The notes under the pieces are model-generated. The model worked only from the letters and a program-made list of their open reading frames with translations, was not told the origin of the DNA and searched no databases. A stretch of DNA of 64,000 nt, from positions 908,501 to 972,500 of the forward strand of contig NZ_CP031243.1 of assembly GCF_003352385.1 (NCBI RefSeq), written 5' to 3'. The position numbers and the translations under genes are program-made. Of this stretch, positions 1-7,487 are shown piece by piece (position 1 is the stretch's first letter; each line of letters starts with the position of its first letter). The stretch comes from Haemophilus haemolyticus (lineage in GTDB: Bacteria; Pseudomonadota; Gammaproteobacteria; Enterobacterales; Pasteurellaceae).

Positions 1-37
1 AGGCTTAGGCGGGCTTGGCGGAATGTTTAAACGATAA
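1..37 (+). CDS. ffh: 3' end of signal recognition particle protein Ffh (partial)
   Basis: Reading from base 2, the first 11 codons spell GLGGLGGMFKR followed by TAA at 35-37. This Gly/Met-rich, basic tail matches the C-terminus expected of Ffh/SRP54, whose M domain binds 4.5S RNA and signal peptides. From memory ffh (HI0106) is next to the Nif3 homologue in strain Rd, as it is here. Only the tail is visible, so the call leans on context and on the characteristic ending. Confidence 0.6.
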   Translation, partial: GLGGLGGMFKR

Positions 38-48
38 TTTCAGAAGAT

Positions 49-87
49 AAAAGTGCGGTAAAAAAGAAATATTTTTACCGCACTTTT
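49..87. terminator. Bidirectional terminator made of inverted uptake signals
   Basis: A 16-bp perfect stem (49-64 with 72-87) is built from one uptake signal in each orientation and flanked by A and T tracts. It lies between the end of ffh on the plus strand and the end of the Nif3 gene on the minus strand, so it can stop both. Confidence 0.85.
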
Positions 88-92
88 GCATT

Positions 93-848
93 TCACGCTG
101 GATTATCTATATCTTTAAATTCTACATCAAAACCATATTCTTTCGCTAACCATTCGCCTAATGCCTTGATGCCATATCGTTCTGTTGCGTGATGGCCTGC
201 AGAGAAGAAATGTAATCCTTGCTCACGGGCAGAATGGATTGTTTGTTCTGACACTTCACCAGTAATAAACGCATCGCAGCCTTGTTCTGCCGCAAGATCA
301 ATATAACCTTGTCCGCCACCAGTGCAGATACCAATTTTTCGGATTAAGTGCGGTCCGTTTTCAATGCAAATTAACGGTTTTCGATTTAACACTTTTTCTA
401 TTTTTTCTGCAAAGTCTTTACCTGTCATCGGTTCTTTTAATTCGCCCCAAACAGGAATACTCACAGCGCCTTTTTCTAATGGTTGTAAATTTTCAATGTC
501 GAGCAGTTTGGCTAATTGTGCGTTGTTGCCTAATTCTGGGTGCACATCTAATGGTAAATGATAGCCATATAAATTAATGTCGTTCACTAAAAGCGCTTTA
601 ATTCGCTTGCCTTTCATTCCTCGAATACAAGGGGTTTCACTTTTCCAAAAATAGCCGTGATGAACCAAAATCGCATCGGCATTTTGTCTGATTGCGTAAT
701 CAATCAAAGCCTGACTCGCCGTTACGCCAGTAATGATTTTTTTGATTTCTGTTTTACCTTCGACTTGTAAGCCGTTGGGCGCATAGTCATTGATTTTATC
801 GGAAGAAAGTTTTTGATTAATGAGTTGTTCAAGTTCGAGATTATTCAT
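93..848 (-). CDS. Nif3/YbgI family protein (GTP cyclohydrolase 1 type 2 homologue)
   Basis: A 251-residue protein starting MNNLELEQLI. The open frame runs further upstream to a TTG at 938, but that extension crosses a terminator hairpin and does not look like family sequence, so the ATG at 848 is preferred. The family forms toroidal hexamers with a dinuclear metal site. Visible ligands are the His-His of 'LVHHGYFWK' near residue 65, the His in 'GYHLPLDVHPELGNN' and the C-terminal 'SAGHHATERYG' with His and Glu. The biochemical role in bacteria is unsettled. There is no strong ribosome binding site. Transcription must either read through the hairpin at 902-937 or start in the short gap below it. 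Confidence 0.85.
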   Translation of the reverse strand: MNNLELEQLINQKLSSDKINDYAPNGLQVEGKTEIKKIITGVTASQALIDYAIRQNADAILVHHGYFWKSETPCIRGMKGKRIKALLVNDINLYGYHLPLDVHPELGNNAQLAKLLDIENLQPLEKGAVSIPVWGELKEPMTGKDFAEKIEKVLNRKPLICIENGPHLIRKIGICTGGGQGYIDLAAEQGCDAFITGEVSEQTIHSAREQGLHFFSAGHHATERYGIKALGEWLAKEYGFDVEFKDIDNPA

Positions 849-893
849 AATGGATCGTTGATTGGAAAAAGTTGGGATATGGTACAAAATTCC

Positions 894-977
894 AAAAAAA
901 ATGGCTAGTGCGAAGGAGTGGGGGAATGCACTAGCCAAGTTTCATTACTATTAAATTACTATCTAGTATCTAAAACA
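894..977 (-). ncRNA. Predicted small RNA or attenuated leader upstream of the Nif3 gene
   Basis: The minus strand carries a complete small unit. A promoter lies at 984-1011 and about 40 nt of AT-rich 5' sequence follow. A 10-bp perfect stem (902-911 with 928-937) closes a C-rich 16-nt loop and runs straight into eight T residues (901 down to 894). The expected product is about 84 nt. The loop contains ACTCCTT, complementary to a Shine-Dalgarno sequence. It could be a free regulatory RNA or a premature terminator in the leader of the downstream Nif3 gene. I recognise no known family. The known Haemophilus iron-responsive RNA HrrF is a possibility I cannot test. Confidence 0.6.
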
Positions 978-983
978 GGATTC

Positions 984-1011
984 ATTATATACATAAATTT
1001 ATAGCGATCAA
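984..1011 (-). promoter_or_regulatory. Sigma-70 promoter of the predicted small RNA
   Basis: On the minus strand TTGATC (1011-1006) is separated by 16 bp from a perfect TATAAT (989-984). The predicted start is near 977. No gene other than the small RNA and the Nif3 gene lies downstream. Confidence 0.65.
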
Positions 1012-1160
1012 GAGGAAATAAGAAATTTTTTATTTTATTTAAAGTGCAGTTTAAATTTCTTGTGTTTTTAATAGTTCAATAAGCCAAATTTGTCAGCAAA
1101 GAAGGGAAGCTTGGCTTTGGTGAGAGGTGTTAATGATAGCAAGTAAAGTAAAATATTTCG

Positions 1161-1188
1161 TTGGGATGTGGCATCGTTGTGCTACAAT
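1161..1188 (+). promoter_or_regulatory. Promoter of the small lipoprotein gene
   Basis: TTGGGA (1161-1166), a 16-bp spacer ending in TGC, then TACAAT (1183-1188), giving an extended -10. It lies 35 bp upstream of the lipoprotein start. Confidence 0.55.
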
Positions 1189-1223
1189 TCGCGGGTTTTT
1201 TAATTTAACAAAAAGGTTTACTT

Positions 1224-1367
1224 ATGAAAAAATGGTTATTCATTATTGCAGGCGCGTTGATTATTTCAGCTTGTGCAAATAAAGACGTGTATTTTAACGG
1301 AGCGGAAGGCTCTCATTCAGGTGTTAAATTTGATAAAGATTCTCGTCAATGGGGACTAAATCAATAA
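1224..1367 (+). CDS. Small predicted outer-membrane lipoprotein (47 aa)
   Basis: This small ORF starts with ATG at 1224 and encodes a 47-residue peptide beginning MKKWLFIIAGALIISACANK. Residues 1-16 form a lipoprotein signal with two lysines, a hydrophobic stretch and a lipobox ending in Cys17. The mature part is only 31 residues, polar, and ends in DSRQWGLNQ. AAAGG at 1211-1215 is a reasonable ribosome binding site about 8-9 nt before the start. It has its own promoter and a terminator directly after it, so it is monocistronic. Function unknown; it resembles other small cell-envelope lipoproteins only in its signal. Confidence 0.8.
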   Translation: MKKWLFIIAGALIISACANKDVYFNGAEGSHSGVKFDKDSRQWGLNQ

Positions 1368-1384
1368 AAAGTGCGGTTATAAAG

Positions 1385-1416
1385 AAGCCTATTTTACATT
1401 GTAGATAGGCTTTTAT
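1385..1416 (+). terminator. Terminator of the small lipoprotein gene
   Basis: AAGCCTAT (1385-1392) pairs with ATAGGCTT (1405-1412), followed by a T-rich run. It lies 17 bp after the lipoprotein stop. Confidence 0.8.
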
Positions 1417-1472
1417 TATTTAGATTTTTTAGTTTTCGCACTTATTGCGGCTATCAATAAAATTTCATAATT

Positions 1473-1856
1473 TTATTTTGATTTTAATAGCTCAATAATC
1501 TCTTTTAATGCCTTAATTTCATCGTCTTTTTGAGCTAATAAGGTATCTTTCATTGCCAGTAAACTATTTAATTTTTTATTTTCTGCTGCAAGAATATTAC
1601 TTACACCAAAATAACTATTATTATTTGTGTGATCACCAATACTAAAGAAAAATGATTTATCTTGGGCAGTAATCAACTCGCCCATATCAATATTAAACAC
1701 ATTCGCAATTTGCTGTAATTTATCTAAATTAATGCTGCTTTGTCCACGCTCAATTTTGGCATATCCATTCGGTGACATTGAAAGCTTCTCCGCCATTTCT
1801 TCTTGCGACCATTGATTGATTTCTCTCATTACGCGAATTTTATCGTAGACTTCCAT
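1473..1856 (-). CDS. XRE-family HTH regulator with C-terminal coiled coil
   Basis: A 127-residue protein. Residues 5-60 form a Cro/C1-type helix-turn-helix: 'WSQEEMAEKLSMSPNGYAKI' followed by ERGQSSINLDKLQQIA. Residues about 88-127 are a heptad-like Leu/Lys/Glu segment ending in LLKSK, probably a dimerising coiled coil. The gene diverges from the autotransporter gene across a 193-bp gap that contains an uptake signal at 1869-1877, so it may regulate the autotransporter, itself, or both. That link is inference from position. It lacks a C-terminal peptidase domain, so it is not a LexA/CI-type repressor, and no toxin partner is beside it. Confidence 0.8.
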   Translation of the reverse strand: MEVYDKIRVMREINQWSQEEMAEKLSMSPNGYAKIERGQSSINLDKLQQIANVFNIDMGELITAQDKSFFFSIGDHTNNNSYFGVSNILAAENKKLNSLLAMKDTLLAQKDDEIKALKEIIELLKSK

Positions 1857-2049
1857 TTTATTTCCTTAAAGTGCGGTTTTACACATTGTTAGGTTAGTTT
1901 TTAATATTACTTGTTTATGGTAAAAATTTCCTTGAAGTATATCATTTAGACAATTTTTATCCAAAATTTTATGGAGTCTTTGATGATTAATAATCAGGGT
2001 AAGGTAATTCTATTCCACCTGAAAAAATTTCATCTTTAAGTAAAAAATA

Positions 2050-5007
2050 ATGAAACATTGTAAAAATTCCCTTCTTATGAGAAATCGAAAAATCTTATTT
2101 ATTCTTTTAATTCCTTTAGTTGCACAAGGAAAAGTCATTGAAGAGTCGGGCTATACCTTAGTACATTCACAAACAGGGGATACAATAGAATATACCTACG
2201 ATGCCGCTACCAAAGACAAACCCTTAAATTCCCTCATTATTGCCGCCAACGGCGGTACGAATAACATTACGATAAAAGGCAAATTGGCAGACGGCTCTGC
2301 CGATGCCTCGCCGACGATTGACAATAAATCGATTGAAAGAAATATAAACACAAACGGTTATTCGTACACATTACACGAAACGTACAGACCGGGATATCAT
2401 AGGGGCGGCGCGGTGATGTTGGCGGATCAAAGCTATGAGGGTAAAAACAACATCACTTTTGAAAACGTAACCATAGCCGCCCATAACGCGCCTTACGGCA
2501 TTTTGTCTTATGACAGAATCAATACGCAAAAATCCGAAAGCTTGGCGCCGGCGACGCTTACCTTTAAAGGGCGCAATACCATCAATGCAGACGCGGACCC
2601 GAATGCCAATCCCGGGGTCGAAGGTATTACATTGCTTAATAATGGTGAAAAAGTGGGGGAATATCGTCTTGTTTCCGAAGAAGGCTCGACGCTGAATATC
2701 AACATCAAATCAGGAAAAGATAGAGGACAAGGCATTACCGCCAACCACTATGGTAACTCAGGCATCAACCTCAACAACGCTTCTCCAAGCATCACCACGA
2801 TGGAGTTCAAGGGCGATGTAAACATTAAAATCGATAGGAACGGACAGGAAGAGGCGGAAGCAAACGGTTTTGGCTTCTATTCAAGCCGCAGACTAGGCAA
2901 TAAGAAGCAGATTCCGGAAGGCTCCAAAATGGAAGCGATTTTCCGTGGAAATGTCGATATCGTTGCAACGCCGGTTTATGACGAGCAAGGCAGGCCCAAA
3001 AGCATAGGCAGCGCGTTTGCGATTGACGGGAAAAACAGCAAAGTCGAGGTTATCGGCGGGGAAGACAAGGTTGTCAAAATCAAAGGCGATATTTTCGCCT
3101 ACAACGGCGGCAGCGTGAGCGTGAACCTCGCCAACAAAGATTCTTATTTTGAAGGGGAAGCCCATATCGGGAAAAGGAGCTTTGCCAAAGGGAAAGATAT
3201 GTTCGCCTTAACCGTGGATGCGGACGGATATGAATTAGCCCCCGATACAAATTCGATTGAAAAGAAAAAGAAAGAGCTGAATGCTAAGCAGAAAGTATTG
3301 CCAAGCAGAAAAAAAACTTTGGATAACGTAAATAAAAAATTGGATGAAGAAAATAAAGAATTGGCTGAACTAAATAAAGAATTGGCTGAATCAGGTGAAA
3401 ATGAAAAGAGAAAAGAACTAGAAAAAAAAGTAAAATCGTTAGAGTACAAAATTCAGAGCAAAAAAAGGCAAATAGAACGTCTAAAAGAAGACATAGAAAG
3501 GGTTGCGGTACTCGAAGAAGAAATCAAAAGATCTGAAGAGTTCTTCGATGAAAACGGTTGGATTAAAGACAGCGTTATCGACGACAAAACAAAAAACACC
3601 GTCAACCTCAAAATGAGCAACGGCGCGCGCTGGACGGTTACCAATGATTCGATGCTGAAAGAGTTGGATTTGTCGGAAGGCGCGCAGGTTGAATTTAGCG
3701 ACAGCAACAAATTCGTCAAAGTGTCCGTGAGCAAGCTCAAGGGCGACGGCGGCGTGTTCAAAATGTACGGCGACATCGTCAAAGGCGAATCGGACAAGCT
3801 GATTACCCGGAAAGGCAGCGAAGGAACGCATATTATTGAATATGAAGATAAAGATAAAGCGACTGCGAAAACAACAGGAAAGGAATACCTTAAACTTGTT
3901 GAAAATAGAGGCGATAAAAAAGATAACAAAGCGATTTATAAACTGAATGTCCGCTGTACCGAACAAGGGGCTTACTGTTTTTCCATAGGCGAATCTACAG
4001 ATTCTAAAATAGTCGATATTAAGGCTGACAATAAATACGATTTCTATCTTTATCCAGCCACTTTGAGTTCATGGGCTCAGGCTGCAGTGGTGTTGAATGA
4101 TTTAATCTATCAATCTAATTTAACTTTAACTGAAAGTTTACATCAACGTTTGGGAGAGGTTCATTTCAATAAAGAGATTGTTAAACAACAAAATGTTTGG
4201 GTTAAATCTCTTGGTGGCGAATATGTCGGAACAGAAACTGTGAAAGTGAGAGGATACACAAATCGTTATCGTGGATTAAAAGCAGGTTATGATTGGATTA
4301 AAGCAAGAGGAAATTGGATTAATTACAACGGGCTCTCATTTGGATACATCAATTCAACTGCACGATTGAACACATTTGGTGGAAAAATTCATATTTATGG
4401 TAAAGAGTTAGGTTTATATTCTGCTTGGCTAAACAAAGAAAACGATCTGTATTTGGATTTTTGGGCAAAAGCTATTAGATATCGTGGTGGCTATAATGTA
4501 ATTAATTATTCAAATAAAGACATTACATCTCCAAACATCATGGCGTCTACATACATTTTTTCTTCTGAAATGGGGAAACGTTTTAACCTAAGCCAAAATG
4601 CTGAACGTGTTATTTATTTCCAACCAGAAGCACAATTAAGTTATCACGCTACGAATGGCTATTCATTTAAAACCTCACATGATGCAAGCGTTAAAACAGA
4701 AAGAATGCGTAGTTTAGTGGGGAGAATTGGTTTTCGTGCGGGGATAGATTATTTCAAAGAAAAAAATCTACATCCTTATGTCAAGCTAATGTATGAAAGA
4801 GAATTTTTAGGTGAAATGCAACACACATTTAATGAAGTTGCAGTTGAGAGATTCAGTAATAAAGGGAGTTGGTGGGTTTATGGTTTTGGGCTCTCTTATA
4901 TGAATAAAGCGAAAAATACGCAACTCTATTTCGAGGCACAACGTTCTTCAACGCATAACTTTAAACAAAATTGGCAAGCTCATCTTGGTGTAAGATACTT
5001 GTTCTAA
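2050..5007 (+). CDS. Autotransporter (type Va secretion), Lav/Las-like
   Basis: A 985-residue surface protein. A signal peptide ends near 'LVAQG' (residue 27); initiation could be at Met1 or Met10. Residues about 30-400 and 500-640 are the passenger, with Gly/Asn-rich repeats typical of a beta-helix. Residues 404-497 are a Lys/Glu-rich coiled coil. From L672 ('LSSWAQAAVVLNDL') an alpha-helical linker leads into a roughly 275-residue beta-barrel with alternating aromatic strands and a terminal Phe (GVRYLF). Passenger DNA (about 2210-3250 and 3590-3830) is clearly GC-richer than the barrel. From memory this mosaic matches the Lav/Las autotransporters shared by Haemophilus and Neisseria. There is no GCAA repeat tract at the 5' end. 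Lineage assignment is tentative; the autotransporter call is firm. Confidence 0.9.
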   Translation: MKHCKNSLLMRNRKILFILLIPLVAQGKVIEESGYTLVHSQTGDTIEYTYDAATKDKPLNSLIIAANGGTNNITIKGKLADGSADASPTIDNKSIERNINTNGYSYTLHETYRPGYHRGGAVMLADQSYEGKNNITFENVTIAAHNAPYGILSYDRINTQKSESLAPATLTFKGRNTINADADPNANPGVEGITLLNNGEKVGEYRLVSEEGSTLNINIKSGKDRGQGITANHYGNSGINLNNASPSITTMEFKGDVNIKIDRNGQEEAEANGFGFYSSRRLGNKKQIPEGSKMEAIFRGNVDIVATPVYDEQGRPKSIGSAFAIDGKNSKVEVIGGEDKVVKIKGDIFAYNGGSVSVNLANKDSYFEGEAHIGKRSFAKGKDMFALTVDADGYELAPDTNSIEKKKKELNAKQKVLPSRKKTLDNVNKKLDEENKELAELNKELAESGENEKRKELEKKVKSLEYKIQSKKRQIERLKEDIERVAVLEEEIKRSEEFFDENGWIKDSVIDDKTKNTVNLKMSNGARWTVTNDSMLKELDLSEGAQVEFSDSNKFVKVSVSKLKGDGGVFKMYGDIVKGESDKLITRKGSEGTHIIEYEDKDKATAKTTGKEYLKLVENRGDKKDNKAIYKLNVRCTEQGAYCFSIGESTDSKIVDIKADNKYDFYLYPATLSSWAQAAVVLNDLIYQSNLTLTESLHQRLGEVHFNKEIVKQQNVWVKSLGGEYVGTETVKVRGYTNRYRGLKAGYDWIKARGNWINYNGLSFGYINSTARLNTFGGKIHIYGKELGLYSAWLNKENDLYLDFWAKAIRYRGGYNVINYSNKDITSPNIMASTYIFSSEMGKRFNLSQNAERVIYFQPEAQLSYHATNGYSFKTSHDASVKTERMRSLVGRIGFRAGIDYFKEKNLHPYVKLMYEREFLGEMQHTFNEVAVERFSNKGSWWVYGFGLSYMNKAKNTQLYFEAQRSSTHNFKQNWQAHLGVRYLF
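3352..3390 (+). repeat. 18-bp direct repeat at 21-bp spacing in the coiled-coil region
   Basis: The same 18 bases occur at 3352-3369 and 3373-3390. The offset is 21 bp, exactly one coiled-coil heptad, giving NKELAEL-NKELAES. It looks like a recent in-frame heptad duplication. Confidence 0.85.
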
Positions 5008-5037
5008 TTAATGTTTCATATTTACGTTCCATAAAAA

Positions 5038-5076
5038 TAGAGCGATAACTTTTAGGAGAGTTATCGCTTTTTTATT
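5038..5076. terminator. Terminator shared by the autotransporter gene and ilvE
   Basis: AGCGATAACT (5041-5050) pairs with AGTTATCGCT (5059-5068), followed by six T. It sits between the convergent ends of the two genes. Confidence 0.85.
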
Positions 5077-5086
5077 TCAGGAAAAA

Positions 5087-6118
5087 TTATTCTACTTTCA
5101 CAATCCAGCCTTCAGGGGCTTCGACATCACCGAATTGGATGCCTGTGAGTTCTTCATAAAGGCGACGTGTTACTGGGCCAACTTCAGTTTCAGAATAGAA
5201 CACGTGGAATTTGCCTTTATGCTGGATTCCGCCAACAGGTGAAATTACCGCTGCAGTACCACAAGCACCCGCTTCAGCAAATTGATCTAGTTGATCGATA
5301 TAAACATCGCCCTCAATTGCTTCCATACCTAAACGCTCTTTTGCGATATGTAAAAGAGAGTATTTGGTGATACTTGGTAAAATAGATTCTGATTTTGGTG
5401 TGATGAATTTATTATCTTTTGTGATCCCAAAGAAGTTTGCCGCACCGACTTCTTCAATTTTAGTGTGAGTTTTTGGATCTAAATAAATGGCATCAGCGAA
5501 TTTACGTTCTGGCGTACCTTGTCCTGCCGCTAATACATGTGGCAGAAGGCTTGCAGCGTAGTTACCACCCACTTTTACGCCACCGGTTCCCATAGGTGCT
5601 GCACGATCGTATTCGGTGGTAATGAAGTTAGATGGTGTCAAACCACCTTTGAAATAGGCACCAACTGGGCAGCAGAATACCGAGAAAATAAATTCTGGCG
5701 CAGCTTTCACACCGATATTTTCACCCACACCAATTAAAAATGGACGTAAGTATAAGGTTGCGCCAGAGCCGTAAGGTCCGACCCATTCTTCGTTCGCTTT
5801 CACCACTTCTTTACATGCACGGATAAATAATTCAGTAGGCACTTGTGGCATGAGTAAACGATCCGAAGTATGTTGCATGCGTTTTGCATTTTCTTGTGGG
5901 CGGAATAAGTTGATTGAACCGTCTTTGCAACGGTAAGCTTTTAAGCCTTCAAAGCATTGTTGACCGTAGTGAAGTGCGGTAGAACCTTCGTGAATATGTA
6001 AGGTATTGTCTGTGGTGAGTTTGCCTTCGTCCCATTTACCATCTTTCCAGTGCGCAATGAAACGGTAATCTGTTTTAATATAACTAAAACCAAGGTTATT
6101 CCAGTCTAAATCTTTCAT
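5087..6118 (-). CDS. ilvE: Branched-chain amino acid aminotransferase
   Basis: A 343-residue fold-type IV PLP enzyme that transaminates the keto acids of Ile, Leu and Val with glutamate. Recognisable blocks are '[15 protein letters not shown]', 'YLRPFLIG', '[12 protein letters not shown]' with the PLP-binding Lys, 'EVGAANFFG' and '[16 protein letters not shown]'. The length and blocks belong to the long BCAT subgroup (BCAT/Bat type), not the 309-residue E. coli IlvE type. AAGGAAG lies before the ATG. The divergent neighbour gcvB is an amino-acid-responsive small RNA. I assign it to HI1193 from memory. Confidence 0.95.
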   Translation of the reverse strand: MKDLDWNNLGFSYIKTDYRFIAHWKDGKWDEGKLTTDNTLHIHEGSTALHYGQQCFEGLKAYRCKDGSINLFRPQENAKRMQHTSDRLLMPQVPTELFIRACKEVVKANEEWVGPYGSGATLYLRPFLIGVGENIGVKAAPEFIFSVFCCPVGAYFKGGLTPSNFITTEYDRAAPMGTGGVKVGGNYAASLLPHVLAAGQGTPERKFADAIYLDPKTHTKIEEVGAANFFGITKDNKFITPKSESILPSITKYSLLHIAKERLGMEAIEGDVYIDQLDQFAEAGACGTAAVISPVGGIQHKGKFHVFYSETEVGPVTRRLYEELTGIQFGDVEAPEGWIVKVE

Positions 6119-6293
6119 TTTACTTCCTTAATATTATTTTTTTGAATGAAATGCTGTTTAATCTACACCATTCCAGAAGTGATTTAAATAATAAATTCTC
6201 GAAATTATGCAATTTTTAGTCAATTAAAAAGGAATAATGAAATTTTGGAAACAGGGCAGGAAATAAAGATATAGTTATGCTAAAATCGGGATG

Positions 6294-6469
6294 AAAAAAA
6301 CGCCACTCAATGAAAGCAGCGTTTAACCAAATCGGTTTAATAATATACAGGAAGTAAATGAGTAACACATTTGTTACTCAAGTTCGGTTACCCGAACTAT
6401 ATGCAAACACAACATCATACTTAAGTCCGAAACTCATTAACTAGTAAGGAATTACCAATCATTAAGTAT
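6294..6469 (-). ncRNA. gcvB: GcvB small regulatory RNA
   Basis: Read on the minus strand, this gap holds the two blocks that define GcvB in enteric bacteria: the G/U-rich seed GATGTTGTGTTTGCA (minus strand of 6402-6416) and ACTTCCTGTA near 6348-6357. Between them are two hairpins, GAGTAACA/TGTTACTC (6360-6379) and AGTTCGG/CCGAACT (6380-6397). The 3' end is an AACGC/GCGTT hairpin running into seven T residues (6300-6294). The gene diverges from gcvA, the same arrangement as in E. coli. GcvB base-pairs with mRNAs for amino-acid and peptide transporters via Hfq. The exact 5' end is inferred from the promoter, and the length of about 176 nt is approximate. Confidence 0.88.
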
Positions 6470-6475
6470 GGCGAT

Positions 6476-6504
6476 ATTTTAAGAAAAAGGGTTAGAAAGG
6501 ACAA
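6476..6504 (-). promoter_or_regulatory. gcvB promoter
   Basis: On the minus strand TTGTCC (6504-6499), 17-bp spacer, TAAAAT (6481-6476), with a predicted start near 6469. Confidence 0.6.
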
Positions 6505-6526
6505 ATGACGTTTTTTTATTTGAGGT

Positions 6527-6541
6527 ATTAGAAAAACTAAT
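6527..6541. promoter_or_regulatory. LysR-type (GcvA) operator between gcvA and gcvB
   Basis: ATTAG and CTAAT form a perfect palindrome separated by five A (T-N11-A layout). CTAAT is the core remembered for E. coli GcvA sites. The centre is about 65 bp upstream of the predicted gcvB start, the usual activating position for a LysR-type regulator, and about 60 bp before the gcvA ATG. Confidence 0.6.
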
Positions 6542-6593
6542 CCGAATTAAATCTTGCCTATTATAGACGAAAATTTCATAAATGGAAATACCT

Positions 6594-7487
6594 ATGTATA
6601 AACGTTTGCCACCATTGAATTCGCTAAAATCTTTTGAGTCGGCTGCTCGACATTTAAGTTTTACTAAAGCGGCGGATGAGCTTTGTGTCACACAAGCGGC
6701 AGTTAGTCATCAAATTAAATTATTAGAAGAGTTCTTAGGAATTGAATTATTTAAGCGAAAGAATCGTTCTTTAGAATTAACAGAGCTTGGAAAAGCTTAT
6801 TTTGTTGATATTAATAAAATTCTACGTCGTTTAAATGAATCAACAGAGCGATTGTTAACGTTAAAAACGGATCCTCATTTAAATATTAGCGTGCCACAAA
6901 CTTTTGGTATTCAATGGCTAGTTCCACATTTAAGTGAATTTAATCAGCTTTATCCGCAAATTGAGGTTCGTTTAACAGGCGTGGATCAAGATGAAGGTTT
7001 GTTAAATAAAGAAATTGATCTTGCTATTTATTATGGCTTGGGAAATTGGCAGAATCTTCAAGTGGATCGTCTTGGTGAAGAAAATTTATTGATTTTAGCC
7101 TCGCCCGAATTGTTAGCCGAAAATCCAATTATTCAGCCTGAAGATTTAAAAAAACATACATTAATTCACATTCATACACGTGATAATTGGCAAGCGATGG
7201 CAAATCATTTACAGTTAGATGATTTGAATATTCAGCAAGGGCCGTTATTTAGCCATACATTTATGGCGTTACAGGCAGCAATTCATGGGCAAGGTATTGT
7301 ATTAGCGAATCGCTTATTAGCTTTGCAAGAAATTGAAAATGGCTCATTAAAAGTGGTATTGCCAACCAATTTACCTGATCCAAAATCATTTTATGTGGTC
7401 AATCATCTTGATCGCCTAGATGATCAAAAAATTCAAGCATTCCGTCAGTGGATTATTAACTCAATTAAACAAGAAGAAAATGAATAA
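6594..7487 (+). CDS. gcvA: Glycine cleavage system LysR-type regulator GcvA
   Basis: A 297-residue LysR regulator. The N-terminal winged HTH shows '[20 protein letters not shown]' and '[19 protein letters not shown]'; the effector domain spans about residues 90-295. The ATG at 6594 ([11 protein letters not shown]) is preferred over the in-frame ATG at 6582 because GGAAA at 6584-6588 then serves as ribosome binding site and the protein begins as in the family. GcvA activates gcv and gcvB when glycine is present. Divergent gcvB supports the identity. The 3' end overlaps rlmM by 8 bp, so the two are probably co-transcribed. Confidence 0.92.
   Translation: MYKRLPPLNSLKSFESAARHLSFTKAADELCVTQAAVSHQIKLLEEFLGIELFKRKNRSLELTELGKAYFVDINKILRRLNESTERLLTLKTDPHLNISVPQTFGIQWLVPHLSEFNQLYPQIEVRLTGVDQDEGLLNKEIDLAIYYGLGNWQNLQVDRLGEENLLILASPELLAENPIIQPEDLKKHTLIHIHTRDNWQAMANHLQLDDLNIQQGPLFSHTFMALQAAIHGQGIVLANRLLALQEIENGSLKVVLPTNLPDPKSFYVVNHLDRLDDQKIQAFRQWIINSIKQEENE

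Noticed and set aside
848..938. N-terminal extension of the Nif3 frame to 938
   Set aside because: It begins with TTG inside the sRNA terminator hairpin, and the family starts at MNNLELEQL.
1857..2100. Tetranucleotide phase-variation tract at the autotransporter start
   Set aside because: I looked for GCAA/AAGC repeats in the promoter and first codons and found none.
3453..3966. Long antisense frames (158 and 161 aa) opposite the autotransporter
   Set aside because: Shadows of a Lys/Glu-rich coding strand; low-complexity Ser/Leu/Phe content and no ribosome binding sites.
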